A stretch of DNA of 64,000 nucleotides from an uncultured Eubacterium sp. Lineage in GTDB: Bacteria; Bacillota; Clostridia; Lachnospirales; CAG-274. Under the pieces are notes generated by a model. That model made no database searches and was not told the origin of the DNA. It worked only from the letters and a program-made list of their open reading frames with translations. Made by a program: the position numbers and the translations under genes. Where the stretch lies: the NCBI GenBank assembly GCA_900551755.1, contig URXK01000004.1:76193-140192 (forward strand), in the 5' to 3' direction. Numbering within the stretch: the first letter of the stretch is position 1; each line of letters opens with the position of its first letter. This document shows positions 33,825 to 42,738 of the stretch, in pieces.

Positions 33825-36512
33825 TCAAAAATTAAATATCACTATCCACTTCTTTTTTCTAGGGTCATTTTTATCAAATAATTTATCTATACTAAGATTT
33901 TTAAATCTTGAATAATTATATGCAAATGGAACATTAATAGCCTTTACAAAATCTTTTAAATAGATATTATTATTTTTGTAATACTTTTCTAAATAATTAT
34001 AATATTTATCTGAAATTTTCTTTTCTTCAACTTCTTTTTTAACCCAGTCTTTCAAATCACATTGCATAATGTAATGATAAAGCTGAAAATAAGATGTAAA
34101 TGTTCCTATATCATTCACATATTTTGTAGCATTTTTTATTGAATTTAAGTGGGCTATATTATTTCTATACCTAACAAATACATTAAAATTCTTATTAATT
34201 TTACTATAAATTTTCATATTTTTTTGTATATATTGATTTTTTTTACTTGTATATTCACCAAAAAAATCATTTTGTAATAAATATTTAGTAAACAAAAAAT
34301 ATTGAGCAGGTTGTAACGGTTTATCTGGTTTAATTTTGTAAAGCTTTTCAGGTTGTTCAGGTTTTAATTTTTCGTATAATTCAGTCTTATAAAGCTCTGA
34401 ATCTCTCTCAATACAATGTACTGCAATAACATATCTTGAATTAACATTTACTAAATTTTTAGTAAGAATGTAAAGAATAGTCAAATAAAGAGTAACTATT
34501 GCCTGTTTTTTAGCTTTATCTTCTTTCTCTTCTTTGCTTTTTGCTCTTTGCTTTACATTTAAAAAGTCGCTATAGTCAATGCCAGTAATTATTTCAGAAA
34601 GCTCTCTGACCCATTCAGTTTTGCCTATTCCGTCACTTAATCCACAAGATTTATAATACCTTTCAAGCTGTTTATCAGGCAAAGTACCAAGCACAAATTT
34701 TATAACATTTGTATTTGAGGCAAATTTTCTAACATTTGTAGGATTACTATATTTTATTAAATAAATAAATCTATTTGACTTGATAACATTTTTAATAATA
34801 AAATTTCTAAAATCTTTTTTTGCGTTTTTATTATCCTTTTGATAAATATAAGTATTAAAAATGACATCTATATTACTATTTTCAATGCTGGAATCTTTCA
34901 TAAGTATGCTAATAGCATCTTTATACATTTCCTTTTCCACATTTTTATTGTCCAAAGGTCTTTTCATACGAGCAAAACTATGAATTTCTTTTAATCTTAA
35001 ACAAATATCTTTGCTTTCATTAAAAAACTTGTATTCTTCCATAAATTCACACTTTAGGCTCATTTCTTCCATAACCTCAATAAAACTTCTTATATTATCA
35101 AACTTATTTATAAGTGTTGTCAAAAGGTCATTTATTTCTTTTCCATCTAAAAATAAAGTGACAAAATACATCAATTTGCAGAAATAATCAGCATTATCTT
35201 CTAATTTTTGTTCACCTATTTTTTCAAATTCAACCCCATTCCAATTTGTAATATCATTATCTTGACTAAATATTCTTCTATTAGATAATAACTTTGTCAA
35301 GGCTTTAATTTGTCTATTTAGCTTTTTCCAAACCCAATCTGCCTCAGCCTTATATATATCATCTTTTTTATAGTCATATATAGCCCCACGCAATTTACTT
35401 ACAATATCATCTATTCTATCCTTTTCCTTGTTTACATATAAATCATATATAATAAAATCAATAAGTGTAAATAACTTTGAACGCACTGAGTCATATCCCT
35501 GTTCTTTTATATAGCTTGCATAATCAATATCAAGTATATATTCTCTTATTTTCTTAATAGAAAATCCCATATTTTTATGATTTTTAGATATAAGGAAATT
35601 GTAATAGTCCTGTACTAATTTATTTTTATCTAATTTTAAATCATTACATAATATTTGAATATTAACTTTGTTTTTTTCTATAAAATTTCCATTTATATCT
35701 TCAATTTTTTCATTATAAAAGCTATCTAAAGTTGATTTAAATTCATTATGTAATTGGCTTAGGTTATATAACCAAGAATTAGAAATTTGCTCTACACCTT
35801 CAAATTTAGCTCCTTTAAAATGAAAACAAAATTGTCTTAAACTGCCCAATAAGCAGAGCATATCAAAAATATCTTTTTTATCTTTTAATTCATTTTTATT
35901 CTTATAAAAAACATTTCCAAAATATCCTAATCTATTTCCGTTTTCTATAAATTTATCTATATTTTCATTTTGTTTTACTAAATTTTTATTAATAAAGTCC
36001 TCATAGCTATTTAGTGTTGATGCATAACCTATTAAGTCCTTTTCATCATCACTATTATCTCTTTCAAGATTGCCTAAGGCATATACAATATTGTTGACAT
36101 ACACTGACAATATTTTTTCAATATCAAGTATGTTATATATTAGCTGAATATGAATATTATCATTAAAGTTTTCATTAAAAAATACTTTTTCTAATTTATC
36201 TTTACGCTGAATTAAATCCATACCCATTCGTTTTTGAGATACTTGAGTATTTGCATATTGTTTCTTTTTATTAATAGTATTGATTCCTCTCTTGGTACCT
36301 ACTACATTAATTATGCCAGTTTCTTTTTCAACACCTACAACATCATAGACCGGCTTATCTATATTAATATTTTGAACTTCATTGTTTTTAATTATCTTTT
36401 CAACAACAGCATCATTTCCTCTACCAAATGATGTCATTATTACATCATCATCTTTTAAAAAAGCTGACTTAACCCCTAATGCCTTTGCTCGTGATTTTCT
36501 TTTTTCAGTCAT
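33825..36512 (-). CDS. cas13d: Cas13d, RNA-guided RNase of a type VI-D CRISPR system
   Basis: Cas13d binds a crRNA and cuts RNA with two HEPN domains. The 895-aa protein (start ATG 36512, AGAGGAG upstream; the frame to 36536 is extra) has both catalytic R-X4-H motifs: RQFCFH at residues 226-231 and RNNIAH at 783-788. From memory it shares blocks with Eubacterium siraeum Cas13d: GVKSAF plus MTSFGRGNDAV near the N-terminus, FNDNIHIQLIYNILDIEKIL at about 116-135, KNMGFSIKKIRE, and GKEINDLLTTLINKFDNIRSF. It is slightly smaller than usual (about 920-960). It is lysine- and asparagine-rich and very AT-rich like the locus. CRISPR arrays flank it on both sides; no WYL protein, cas1 or cas2 is near. 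Confidence 0.96.
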   Translation of the reverse strand: MTEKRKSRAKALGVKSAFLKDDDVIMTSFGRGNDAVVEKIIKNNEVQNINIDKPVYDVVGVEKETGIINVVGTKRGINTINKKKQYANTQVSQKRMGMDLIQRKDKLEKVFFNENFNDNIHIQLIYNILDIEKILSVYVNNIVYALGNLERDNSDDEKDLIGYASTLNSYEDFINKNLVKQNENIDKFIENGNRLGYFGNVFYKNKNELKDKKDIFDMLCLLGSLRQFCFHFKGAKFEGVEQISNSWLYNLSQLHNEFKSTLDSFYNEKIEDINGNFIEKNKVNIQILCNDLKLDKNKLVQDYYNFLISKNHKNMGFSIKKIREYILDIDYASYIKEQGYDSVRSKLFTLIDFIIYDLYVNKEKDRIDDIVSKLRGAIYDYKKDDIYKAEADWVWKKLNRQIKALTKLLSNRRIFSQDNDITNWNGVEFEKIGEQKLEDNADYFCKLMYFVTLFLDGKEINDLLTTLINKFDNIRSFIEVMEEMSLKCEFMEEYKFFNESKDICLRLKEIHSFARMKRPLDNKNVEKEMYKDAISILMKDSSIENSNIDVIFNTYIYQKDNKNAKKDFRNFIIKNVIKSNRFIYLIKYSNPTNVRKFASNTNVIKFVLGTLPDKQLERYYKSCGLSDGIGKTEWVRELSEIITGIDYSDFLNVKQRAKSKEEKEDKAKKQAIVTLYLTILYILTKNLVNVNSRYVIAVHCIERDSELYKTELYEKLKPEQPEKLYKIKPDKPLQPAQYFLFTKYLLQNDFFGEYTSKKNQYIQKNMKIYSKINKNFNVFVRYRNNIAHLNSIKNATKYVNDIGTFTSYFQLYHYIMQCDLKDWVKKEVEEKKISDKYYNYLEKYYKNNNIYLKDFVKAINVPFAYNYSRFKNLSIDKLFDKNDPRKKKWIVIFNF

Positions 36513-36604
36513 TATAATCACTCCTCTACTTCCCATTATATTTTATACATAACACCTTCAACATTAATTTCGTCATAAAACATTTATTATTACTATTTAA
36601 TTGT

Positions 36605-36633
36605 ATTTTAATACATTTTATCAATTATTTCAA
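36605..36633 (-). promoter_or_regulatory. Probable cas13d promoter
   Basis: Minus-strand TTGAAA (36628-36633) and TAAAAT (36605-36610) are 17 nt apart, about 93 nt before the start codon. Confidence 0.55.
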
Positions 36634-36702
36634 TATATTTTTTGTTTTTTCAAGTTTTTATTTACATATCAAACAGTCAACATATTAACTAATTTTTTGC
36701 AC

Positions 36703-36732
36703 AAAAAAAGAGCCTAAAAAAGCTCATTTTTT
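36703..36732 (-). terminator. Short bidirectional terminator between array 1 and cas13d
   Basis: GAGC pairs with GCTC, extended by an A run on one side and a T run on the other. The GC stem is only 4 bp, so efficiency is uncertain. Confidence 0.5.
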
Positions 36733-36791
36733 CTAATTCCAATTATATGACAAGTCATCTTCAACCTCAATAGAAACGGTTTGTCTGTATA

Positions 36792-36894
36792 GAACTACAC
36801 CCATGCTATTTAACAAGGGTGTAGTTCTTATCAACTACATCAGATTAAAGAGGGTTGAGTTTTAGACCCATGTTATTTAACAAGGGTGTAGTTC
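36792..36894 (-). CRISPR. Type VI-D CRISPR array 1: 36-nt repeat, 31-nt spacer, palindromic end repeat
   Basis: On the minus strand the first 36-nt repeat (36894-36859) starts GAACTACACCC, continues TTGTTAAATAACAT and ends GGGTCTAAAAC, matching the direct-repeat form known for Cas13d (CCC/GGG stem and TCTAAAAC end). A 31-nt spacer (36858-36828) follows. The last 36-nt unit (36827-36792) has the same first 11 nt and almost the same centre, but its end is GGGTGTAGTTC, an exact reverse complement of the start. It is thus a perfect 11-bp inverted repeat. Confidence 0.9.
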
Positions 36895-36958
36895 CTCAAA
36901 CTGCACAAAGGACAGCTTGAATTAATTAAATTATATATCACTTTTTAACAGAAGTCAA
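36895..36958 (-). promoter_or_regulatory. Leader and promoter of CRISPR array 1
   Basis: Minus-strand TTGACT (36953-36958) and TATAAT (36930-36935) with a 17-nt gap form a near-consensus promoter. Transcription should start about 29 nt before the first repeat. The leader matches the one at array 2 over its whole length except three bases. Confidence 0.87.
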
Positions 36959-37033
36959 CATTTTTTAGCATCAACTAAACAATTTAAGTTTTGTTAAGTT
37001 TTTTCTTTTCAATATTCACCCACTACTGTTTTA

Positions 37034-37066
37034 AATAAGGACGAGCAATACTCGCCCCTACAATAT
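37034..37066. repeat. Short dispersed repeat ending TCGCCCCTACA
   Basis: GGACGAGCAATACTCGCCCCTACA forms a small hairpin and shares its end with the repeat at 63.9-64.0 kb. It looks like a fragment of a dispersed intergenic element. Confidence 0.5.
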
Positions 37067-37078
37067 TAATATACATAC

Positions 37079-37108
37079 AAAAGACTGCTGCAATTGCAAC
37101 AGTCTTTT
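37079..37108 (-). terminator. Terminator of pgi
   Basis: AAAAGACTG pairs with CAGTCTTTT around a loop containing the palindrome TGCAATTGCA. Confidence 0.85.
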
Positions 37109-37124
37109 ACTTTAAACATTTTTA

Positions 37125-38465
37125 TTATTTTAATCTAGCCTCAAGTTCAGCCTTTCTTTCTTCATATCCAGGCTTACCTAAAAGAGCAAACATATTCTTC
37201 TTATAAGCCTCAACACCTGGCTGGTCAAATGGATTAACACCTAACATATAGCCACTAATAGCAAGAGCCTTTTCAAAGAAATAAACAAGCTGACCAAAAT
37301 GATAAGCATCAGCCTTTTCAATTTCAATAACCATAGTAGGTACGCCACCGTCAATATGAGCAAGATATGTACCACCATAAGCCTTAGAATTAACATACTG
37401 AATACTCTTGTCAGCAAGGAAATTAAGACCATCAAGATTTTCAGCATCAGCCTCAATCACAATATCCTTCTTAGCCTTATCAACCCACAAAACAGTTTCA
37501 AAAAGGTTTCTTGAGCCGTCCTGAATAAACTGACCAATAGAATGTAAATCAGTTGAGAAATTAGCACTTACAGGGAAAATACCTTTCTGGTCCTTACCCT
37601 CTGACTCAGCATAAAGCTGCTTGTACCACTCGCCAAACATAGTAAGAGAAGGCTCATAGTTTGCAAGTATTTCAATAGCCTTGCCCTTTCTATATAATAT
37701 ATTTCTTAAAGCTGCATACTTTAAGCAATCATTATTCATAAGGTCATCATTTTTGTACTGAGTTGCAGCATCAGCAGCACCCTGCATAACAGCATCAACA
37801 TCAATGCCAGCAGCAGCCATAAGAAGAATACCTACAGGAGTAAGTACAGAAAATCTACCGCCAATGTCATCAGTAATTACAAATGTTTCATAACCTTCCT
37901 TGTCAGCAAGGGACTTCAAAGCACCTCTTGCCTTGTCAGTTGTTGCAAAAATTCTTTCCTTAGCACCCTCTTTGCCGTACTTATCTTCAATCATCTTTTT
38001 GAAAATTCTAAAAGCAATAGCTGGTTCAGTAGTTGTACCAGACTTAGAAATAACATTAATAGAAAAATCTCTATCCCCAATCATTTCAATAATGTCACTT
38101 AAATAATCTGAACTAATGCTGTTACCAACAAAATAAATATCAGGTAAACCTGGGTGCTTTTTGTTGTTGTAATTATTGCCGTTAATAAAGTCAAGAGCAG
38201 CTCTGCCACCAAGATAAGAGCCACCAATACCAATAACAACAAGAACTTCACTATTAGACTGAATTTTCTTAGCAGCAGCCTTCATTCTAGCAAATTCTTC
38301 CTTGTCATAGTCAAAAGGAAGATTAACCCAGCCAATAAAGTCGTTGCCAGCCCCCTTGCCAGAATATAAAAGCTCACTAGCCATTTTAACAGCAGGTTCA
38401 ATCTTAGGAAGTTCGTCCTCTCTAACAAAATTGTTTACACCGTTTAATTTTAATGTAATGCCCAT
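37125..38465 (-). CDS. pgi: Glucose-6-phosphate isomerase
   Basis: This 446-aa enzyme interconverts glucose 6-phosphate and fructose 6-phosphate. Family features are [36 protein letters not shown], and [21 protein letters not shown]. The length fits the short bacterial form. It is a single gene with its own terminator. Confidence 0.97.
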   Translation of the reverse strand: MGITLKLNGVNNFVREDELPKIEPAVKMASELLYSGKGAGNDFIGWVNLPFDYDKEEFARMKAAAKKIQSNSEVLVVIGIGGSYLGGRAALDFINGNNYNNKKHPGLPDIYFVGNSISSDYLSDIIEMIGDRDFSINVISKSGTTTEPAIAFRIFKKMIEDKYGKEGAKERIFATTDKARGALKSLADKEGYETFVITDDIGGRFSVLTPVGILLMAAAGIDVDAVMQGAADAATQYKNDDLMNNDCLKYAALRNILYRKGKAIEILANYEPSLTMFGEWYKQLYAESEGKDQKGIFPVSANFSTDLHSIGQFIQDGSRNLFETVLWVDKAKKDIVIEADAENLDGLNFLADKSIQYVNSKAYGGTYLAHIDGGVPTMVIEIEKADAYHFGQLVYFFEKALAISGYMLGVNPFDQPGVEAYKKNMFALLGKPGYEERKAELEARLK

Positions 38466-38613
38466 TTTATGTATACCTCCATTATATAATTTATTTACTT
38501 AATACAAGTATACCACAGCTTAGCAATATTTTCCATACATTTTTAACAATTTTTATAAGTTTTTTATCAAATATTTATACAATTTTTGCAAATATGTGTA
38601 TTATTTTGTCATT

Positions 38614-39240
38614 TTATCTGTTATTTTCTCTTTCCATCTTGCTATAAACACAGCCACAATAGTCCTGTCTGTATAAATTATATAACCTTGATAGTTCTAT
38701 TGACCTTTTGTAACCGTTCTTCTTTTTAAAGTCAGATATTAAATATTCCACACCATATTCCTTGCCAAGGCGTGTACCAATTTCATTTAACCAGTCTGCA
38801 TTTTTATATGGACTAATAGATAGTGATGTTGTGTAATAGTCAAACTTGTTTTGTGAGGCATAAATGGCAGCCTCTTTCAATCTTAACTCATAACAGCTAT
38901 AACATCTTTCCCCGCCCTCTGGCAAGCTCTCCCTGCCCTTTGCCATAGCATAAAAACTTTCAGGGTCATACTTGCCCTCTACAAATTTGACAGCATTGTT
39001 TAAAGGAAAGGCTTTTAAAAATTTCAATTCCTCATTTACTCTTTTTTTATACTCATCTTCATAAGAAATATTAGGATTGTAAAAAAACACAGTAATGTCA
39101 AAATAATCATTTAAGTATTCTAATACATAAGAATTGCAAGGAGCACAACAAATATGCAAAAGCAAACTAGGTCTTTTGTTATCTTTCTTCAACTGTTCTA
39201 GCAATTTATCTAATTGTTTTTGATAATTAATTTTGTTCAT
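38614..39240 (-). CDS. queH: Epoxyqueuosine reductase QueH
   Basis: This 208-aa Fe-S protein reduces epoxyqueuosine to queuosine in tRNA. Cysteine motifs are LHICCAPCNSYVLEYL, GERCYSCYELRLKEA and DYCGCVYS. The DUF208 family is now named QueH. Start at ATG 39240 (MNKINYQKQLD), preceded by AAGGTGAT; the frame to 39276 runs into the terminator of the upstream operon. Confidence 0.94.
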   Translation of the reverse strand: MNKINYQKQLDKLLEQLKKDNKRPSLLLHICCAPCNSYVLEYLNDYFDITVFFYNPNISYEDEYKKRVNEELKFLKAFPLNNAVKFVEGKYDPESFYAMAKGRESLPEGGERCYSCYELRLKEAAIYASQNKFDYYTTSLSISPYKNADWLNEIGTRLGKEYGVEYLISDFKKKNGYKRSIELSRLYNLYRQDYCGCVYSKMERENNR

Positions 39241-39261
39241 ATTATCACCTTTATTTACACT

Positions 39262-39291
39262 AAAAAACTGCCCCATATAGGACAGTTTTTA
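39262..39291 (-). terminator. Terminator of the decarboxylase operon
   Basis: AAAAACTG pairs with CAGTTTTT, 8 nt after the oadA stop region. Confidence 0.8.
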
Positions 39292-39298
39292 TTTTATA

Positions 39299-40702
39299 TT
39301 ATACTGGATAAACCTTGTTATTTACATCAGCTAAATTTGGGTCAATACCAAACTTCTGAGCCTGTCTAAACTTAAAGAAGTCTAAAGCCTGCTGAGGGAA
39401 AAGAGCATAACTTAATACATCTTCTTCCTTCTCCTTGTAGTCCTTCATTTCAGCCTCAATCTTTTCAAGCTCTGGAGCAATATTGTCAGCTGGTCTGCAA
39501 GTAATAGGTTCTTCATCACCTATTATCTTCTTTCTTATTTCTTCAGAAATAGCAACAGGAGTTCTGCCGTACATACCTCTTACAATATCCTTAGTTTCCT
39601 TAGGAACCATTTTGTATCTTTCACCCATAAGCACATTTAAAACAGCCTGAGTACCTACAATCTGGCTAGAAGGAGTAACAAGTGGAGGATAACCAAGGTC
39701 AGCTCTAACTCTAGGGATTTCCTTAAGAACCTCGTCATACTTATCTTCAGCCTTAGCAGCCTTTAACTGGCTAACAAGGTTAGAAAGCATACCACCAGGA
39801 ACCTGATAAAGGAGAGTAGCAATATCAACAGCAAGCATCTTAGGGCTTAAAAGACCACTTTCAATAGCTTCTTCTCTAATTGGCTTAAAGTAATCTGAAA
39901 TTTCCTTTAAAAGGTTTTCATCAAGACCTGTGTCATATTCAGTACCCTTTAAAGCAGCAACCATAACTTCTGTAGCTGGCTGAGCAGTACCCATACTAAG
40001 AGGTGACATATCTGTATCAATAATATCAGCACCAGCCTCAATAGCCTTCATATAAGTCATTGATGCAACACCACTAGTATAGTGACTGTGAACCTGAATA
40101 GGAAGGTCAACTTCTTCCTTAATAGCCTTAACTAAGTCATAAGCTGGCTGAGGAAGTAAAAGACCAGCCATATCCTTAATACAAATAGAGTCAGCACCTA
40201 AATCTCTGTAAGTCTTAGCTAAATTAACATAATATTCAAGAGTATGAACATCACTTAAAGTGTAGCTAATAGCAAGCTGAGCGTGAGCACCATCTTCCTT
40301 TTTAACAGCCTTAACAGCAGTTTCAAGATTTCTTGCATCATTAAGAGCATCAAATATTCTTAAAATATCAATACCGTTTTCAATACTTTTTCTAACAAAT
40401 GTATCAACAACATCATCTGCATAATGTCTGTAACCTAAAATATTCTGACCTCTTAAAAGCATCTGAAGTTTAGTGTTTTTAAAAGCTGAACGGAACTTTC
40501 TAAGTCTTTCCCAAGGGTCTTCCTTAAGGTATCTAAGGCAAGAGTCAAAAGTAGCACCGCCCCAAACTTCCATAGCACCAAAACCAACTTTATCCATTTT
40601 ATCTAAAATAGGGAGCATATCCTCTATTCTCATTCTTGTAGCAATTAATGACTGCTGACCATCTCTTAATGTACAGTCACAAATTTTAATAGGCTTTGCC
40701 AT
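39299..40702 (-). CDS. oadA: Oxaloacetate decarboxylase / carboxyltransferase 5S subunit
   Basis: This 467-aa carboxyltransferase of the pyruvate/oxaloacetate type transfers CO2 between oxaloacetate and biotin. Motifs are CDCTLRDGQQSLIATRM, DALNDARNLE, KDMAGLLLPQ and VHSHYTSGVASM. It lacks the biotin domain, which is encoded separately in the operon. It is the last gene of the five-gene cluster. With the MmdA-like protein it could also act as a 5S subunit of a transcarboxylase. Confidence 0.94.
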   Translation of the reverse strand: MAKPIKICDCTLRDGQQSLIATRMRIEDMLPILDKMDKVGFGAMEVWGGATFDSCLRYLKEDPWERLRKFRSAFKNTKLQMLLRGQNILGYRHYADDVVDTFVRKSIENGIDILRIFDALNDARNLETAVKAVKKEDGAHAQLAISYTLSDVHTLEYYVNLAKTYRDLGADSICIKDMAGLLLPQPAYDLVKAIKEEVDLPIQVHSHYTSGVASMTYMKAIEAGADIIDTDMSPLSMGTAQPATEVMVAALKGTEYDTGLDENLLKEISDYFKPIREEAIESGLLSPKMLAVDIATLLYQVPGGMLSNLVSQLKAAKAEDKYDEVLKEIPRVRADLGYPPLVTPSSQIVGTQAVLNVLMGERYKMVPKETKDIVRGMYGRTPVAISEEIRKKIIGDEEPITCRPADNIAPELEKIEAEMKDYKEKEEDVLSYALFPQQALDFFKFRQAQKFGIDPNLADVNNKVYPV

Positions 40703-40717
40703 TTATATAACCTCCCT

Positions 40718-41944
40718 TTATCTATAAAGTGATAAGAAAATACCAGATGCAATAGCTGAACCAATTACACCAGCAACATTAGGACCCATTGCGTGCATAA
40801 GAAGGTAGTTGTTAGGATTTTCTTCCTGACCAACCTTCTGGGCAACTCTAGCAGCCATAGGCACTGCTGAAACACCTGCCGCACCAATAAGTGGATTAAC
40901 CTTACCACCTGATAACTTACACATAATCTTACCAAATACTAAACCTGCTGCAGTTGAGAAAGCAAAAGCAGCAAGACCAAGAACTAAAACCTTAATAGTT
41001 TCAAGCTGTAAGAACTGGTCTGCTCTAGTAGTAGCACCAACACTAACACCAATGAAAATACTAATAATATACATCATAGCCTCTGATGCGTGAGTAGCAA
41101 GTTTCTGAGTTACGCCTGACTCTCTAAAAAGATTACCTAACATAAGCATACCAATAAGTGATGCAGTATCAGGAAGAATAAGAATAACAAGCATAGCTGT
41201 AATAATAGGGAAAAGAATTTTTTCTCTTTGAGATACAGTTCTTAACTGCTCCATTTTAATCATTCTTTCCTCTTTAGTTGTAAGAGCTTTCATAATAGGT
41301 GGCTGAATAATAGGTATAAGAGCCATATATGAATAAGCTGCAACAGTTACTCTTGATAAAAGATGAGGAGCAAGCTGTGTAGTAGTAAATATAGCAGTTG
41401 GACCATCAGCACCACCAATGATACCAATTGAGGCAGCCTCTTGAGGAGTAAAGCCTAAAGCTAAAGCACCAAGAAAGGCAGCAAAAATACCAAACTGAGC
41501 AGCAGCACCTAAAAGTAAACTCTTAGGATTAGCAATAAGAGGACCAAAGTCAGTTAAAGCACCAACACCCATAAAAATAAGTGGAGGGAAAATACCTAAC
41601 TCATCACCCTGAAAAATATACCAAAGCAAGCCACCGTTTGAAGTAGTTTCACCAGAAACCTGTGCTAAGTATGGCATCTGAGATGATGGGTCAACACCAA
41701 TTACATTTATTAATTCCTTAACAGGCTCAGCCATAAGTCCACTGTTTGGCAAGTTTGCAAGGAGCATACCAAAGGAAATAGGCAAAAGCAAAAGTGGCTC
41801 AAACTTTTTAGCAATAGCAAGATACATAAAAAACAATGATACTGCTATCATAATAAGGAATTTATAATTATCTCCAACAAAGAACTGTGCAAAGCCTGAA
41901 TTGGCGAAGAAATTAAGCACAGCCTCTCTTAACATATCCAACAT
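40718..41944 (-). CDS. oadB: Na+-pumping decarboxylase beta subunit
   Basis: This 408-aa membrane protein with about nine or more helices couples biotin-CO2 decarboxylation to sodium export. Motifs include GVGALTDFGPLIANPKSLLLG and SIGIIGGADGPTAIF with the essential aspartate. NPLIGAAGVSAVPMAARV is also typical. It has full length. Confidence 0.97.
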   Translation of the reverse strand: MLDMLREAVLNFFANSGFAQFFVGDNYKFLIMIAVSLFFMYLAIAKKFEPLLLLPISFGMLLANLPNSGLMAEPVKELINVIGVDPSSQMPYLAQVSGETTSNGGLLWYIFQGDELGIFPPLIFMGVGALTDFGPLIANPKSLLLGAAAQFGIFAAFLGALALGFTPQEAASIGIIGGADGPTAIFTTTQLAPHLLSRVTVAAYSYMALIPIIQPPIMKALTTKEERMIKMEQLRTVSQREKILFPIITAMLVILILPDTASLIGMLMLGNLFRESGVTQKLATHASEAMMYIISIFIGVSVGATTRADQFLQLETIKVLVLGLAAFAFSTAAGLVFGKIMCKLSGGKVNPLIGAAGVSAVPMAARVAQKVGQEENPNNYLLMHAMGPNVAGVIGSAIASGIFLSLYR

Positions 41945-41964
41945 AATTTATGCCTCCTAAGAGA

Positions 41965-42354
41965 TTATTTAGCAACAGTAATAAGTACATCACCTGAATT
42001 AACAGCCTGACCCTTAGTTACATTAATTGCTGTAACTGTACCAGCAACAGGAGTTACAATGTCGTTTTCCATCTTCATAGCCTCTAAAACAACTACAACC
42101 TGATTAGCAGCAACGCTGTCACCAACATTAACCTTAATATCTAAAATATTACCAGGCATTGGAGCAGTAACCTTTTCTCCTTCACCAGTTGCAGCAGGAG
42201 CTGAAGCCTGAGGAGCTGGAGCAGGTGTTGCTGGAGTTGCAGCAGGAGCTGAAGCCTGAGGAGCTGCTGGAGCTACAGGAGCTTGAGATGCACCTAATTC
42301 CTCAACCTGAACATCGTAAGTATTGCCATTTACTGTTATTCTATAATTTTTCAT
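41965..42354 (-). CDS. Biotin carboxyl carrier protein with Ala-Pro linker
   Basis: This 129-aa carrier is the mobile arm of the decarboxylase complex. The biotin site is VVVLEAMKMENDIV in the C-terminal half. Between the N-terminal start (MKNYRITVNGNTYDVQV) and the biotinyl domain lies a flexible Ala/Pro linker with a repeated APQASAPAAT unit. It corresponds to the 1.3S or GcdC/MmdC type subunit. Confidence 0.95.
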   Translation of the reverse strand: MKNYRITVNGNTYDVQVEELGASQAPVAPAAPQASAPAATPATPAPAPQASAPAATGEGEKVTAPMPGNILDIKVNVGDSVAANQVVVVLEAMKMENDIVTPVAGTVTAINVTKGQAVNSGDVLITVAK

Positions 42355-42366
42355 TTTAAATTCCTC

Positions 42367-42735
42367 CTATAAAATACTACCATTTTGCTGTTCGTTAATT
42401 GCTTCCTTGTTCCAAGAGCTAACTCTCTTTAATCGTCTTACAACAAGCTTATCAGGGCCAATATTGTTGCCCTTAGCACACTCACTAGCTGCAATAGCTG
42501 CTGTAATAACTGCAATTAATTCAGCATCATCATTTACCTTAACTTCTTCTACTGCCTTAGGCTCTACAGCAGGTGTTGTATTAACAACAGGCTTTTCAAC
42601 CTCTGCCTTTTTGCTACTTGCCACCTTACCAAAAATAAAGAGAACAAAAGATATAAAGATAAGCACAGCAAATACAGTACAAAAGCCTAAAATAGTAACC
42701 ATTAAACCTTCAGCTAACCATTCCATATATATCAC
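42367..42735 (-). CDS. oadG: OadG-family gamma subunit of the decarboxylase pump
   Basis: This 122-aa protein has one N-terminal membrane helix (LMVTILGFCTVFAVLIFISFVLF) and a charged cytoplasmic tail. It helps assemble the pump. It is 3 nt from the MmdA-like gene. The C-terminal tail carries VVRRLKRVSSWNKEA, common in the family. Confidence 0.9.
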   Translation of the reverse strand: MIYMEWLAEGLMVTILGFCTVFAVLIFISFVLFIFGKVASSKKAEVEKPVVNTTPAVEPKAVEEVKVNDDAELIAVITAAIAASECAKGNNIGPDKLVVRRLKRVSSWNKEAINEQQNGSIL

Positions 42736-42738
42736 CTC

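Larger units (their letters stand above)
36513..36791. other. Gap between CRISPR array 1 and cas13d
   Basis: It holds the probable cas13d promoter and a weak terminator, so array 1 and cas13d are likely transcribed separately. Between 36737 and 36791 there is no further repeat unit. Confidence 0.6.

Noticed and set aside
33825..36512. Assignment of the effector to Cas13a, Cas13b or a type III Csm6-like HEPN protein
   Set aside because: Length, motif spacing (first HEPN motif near 226, second near 783), shared blocks and the repeat sequence all fit Cas13d.
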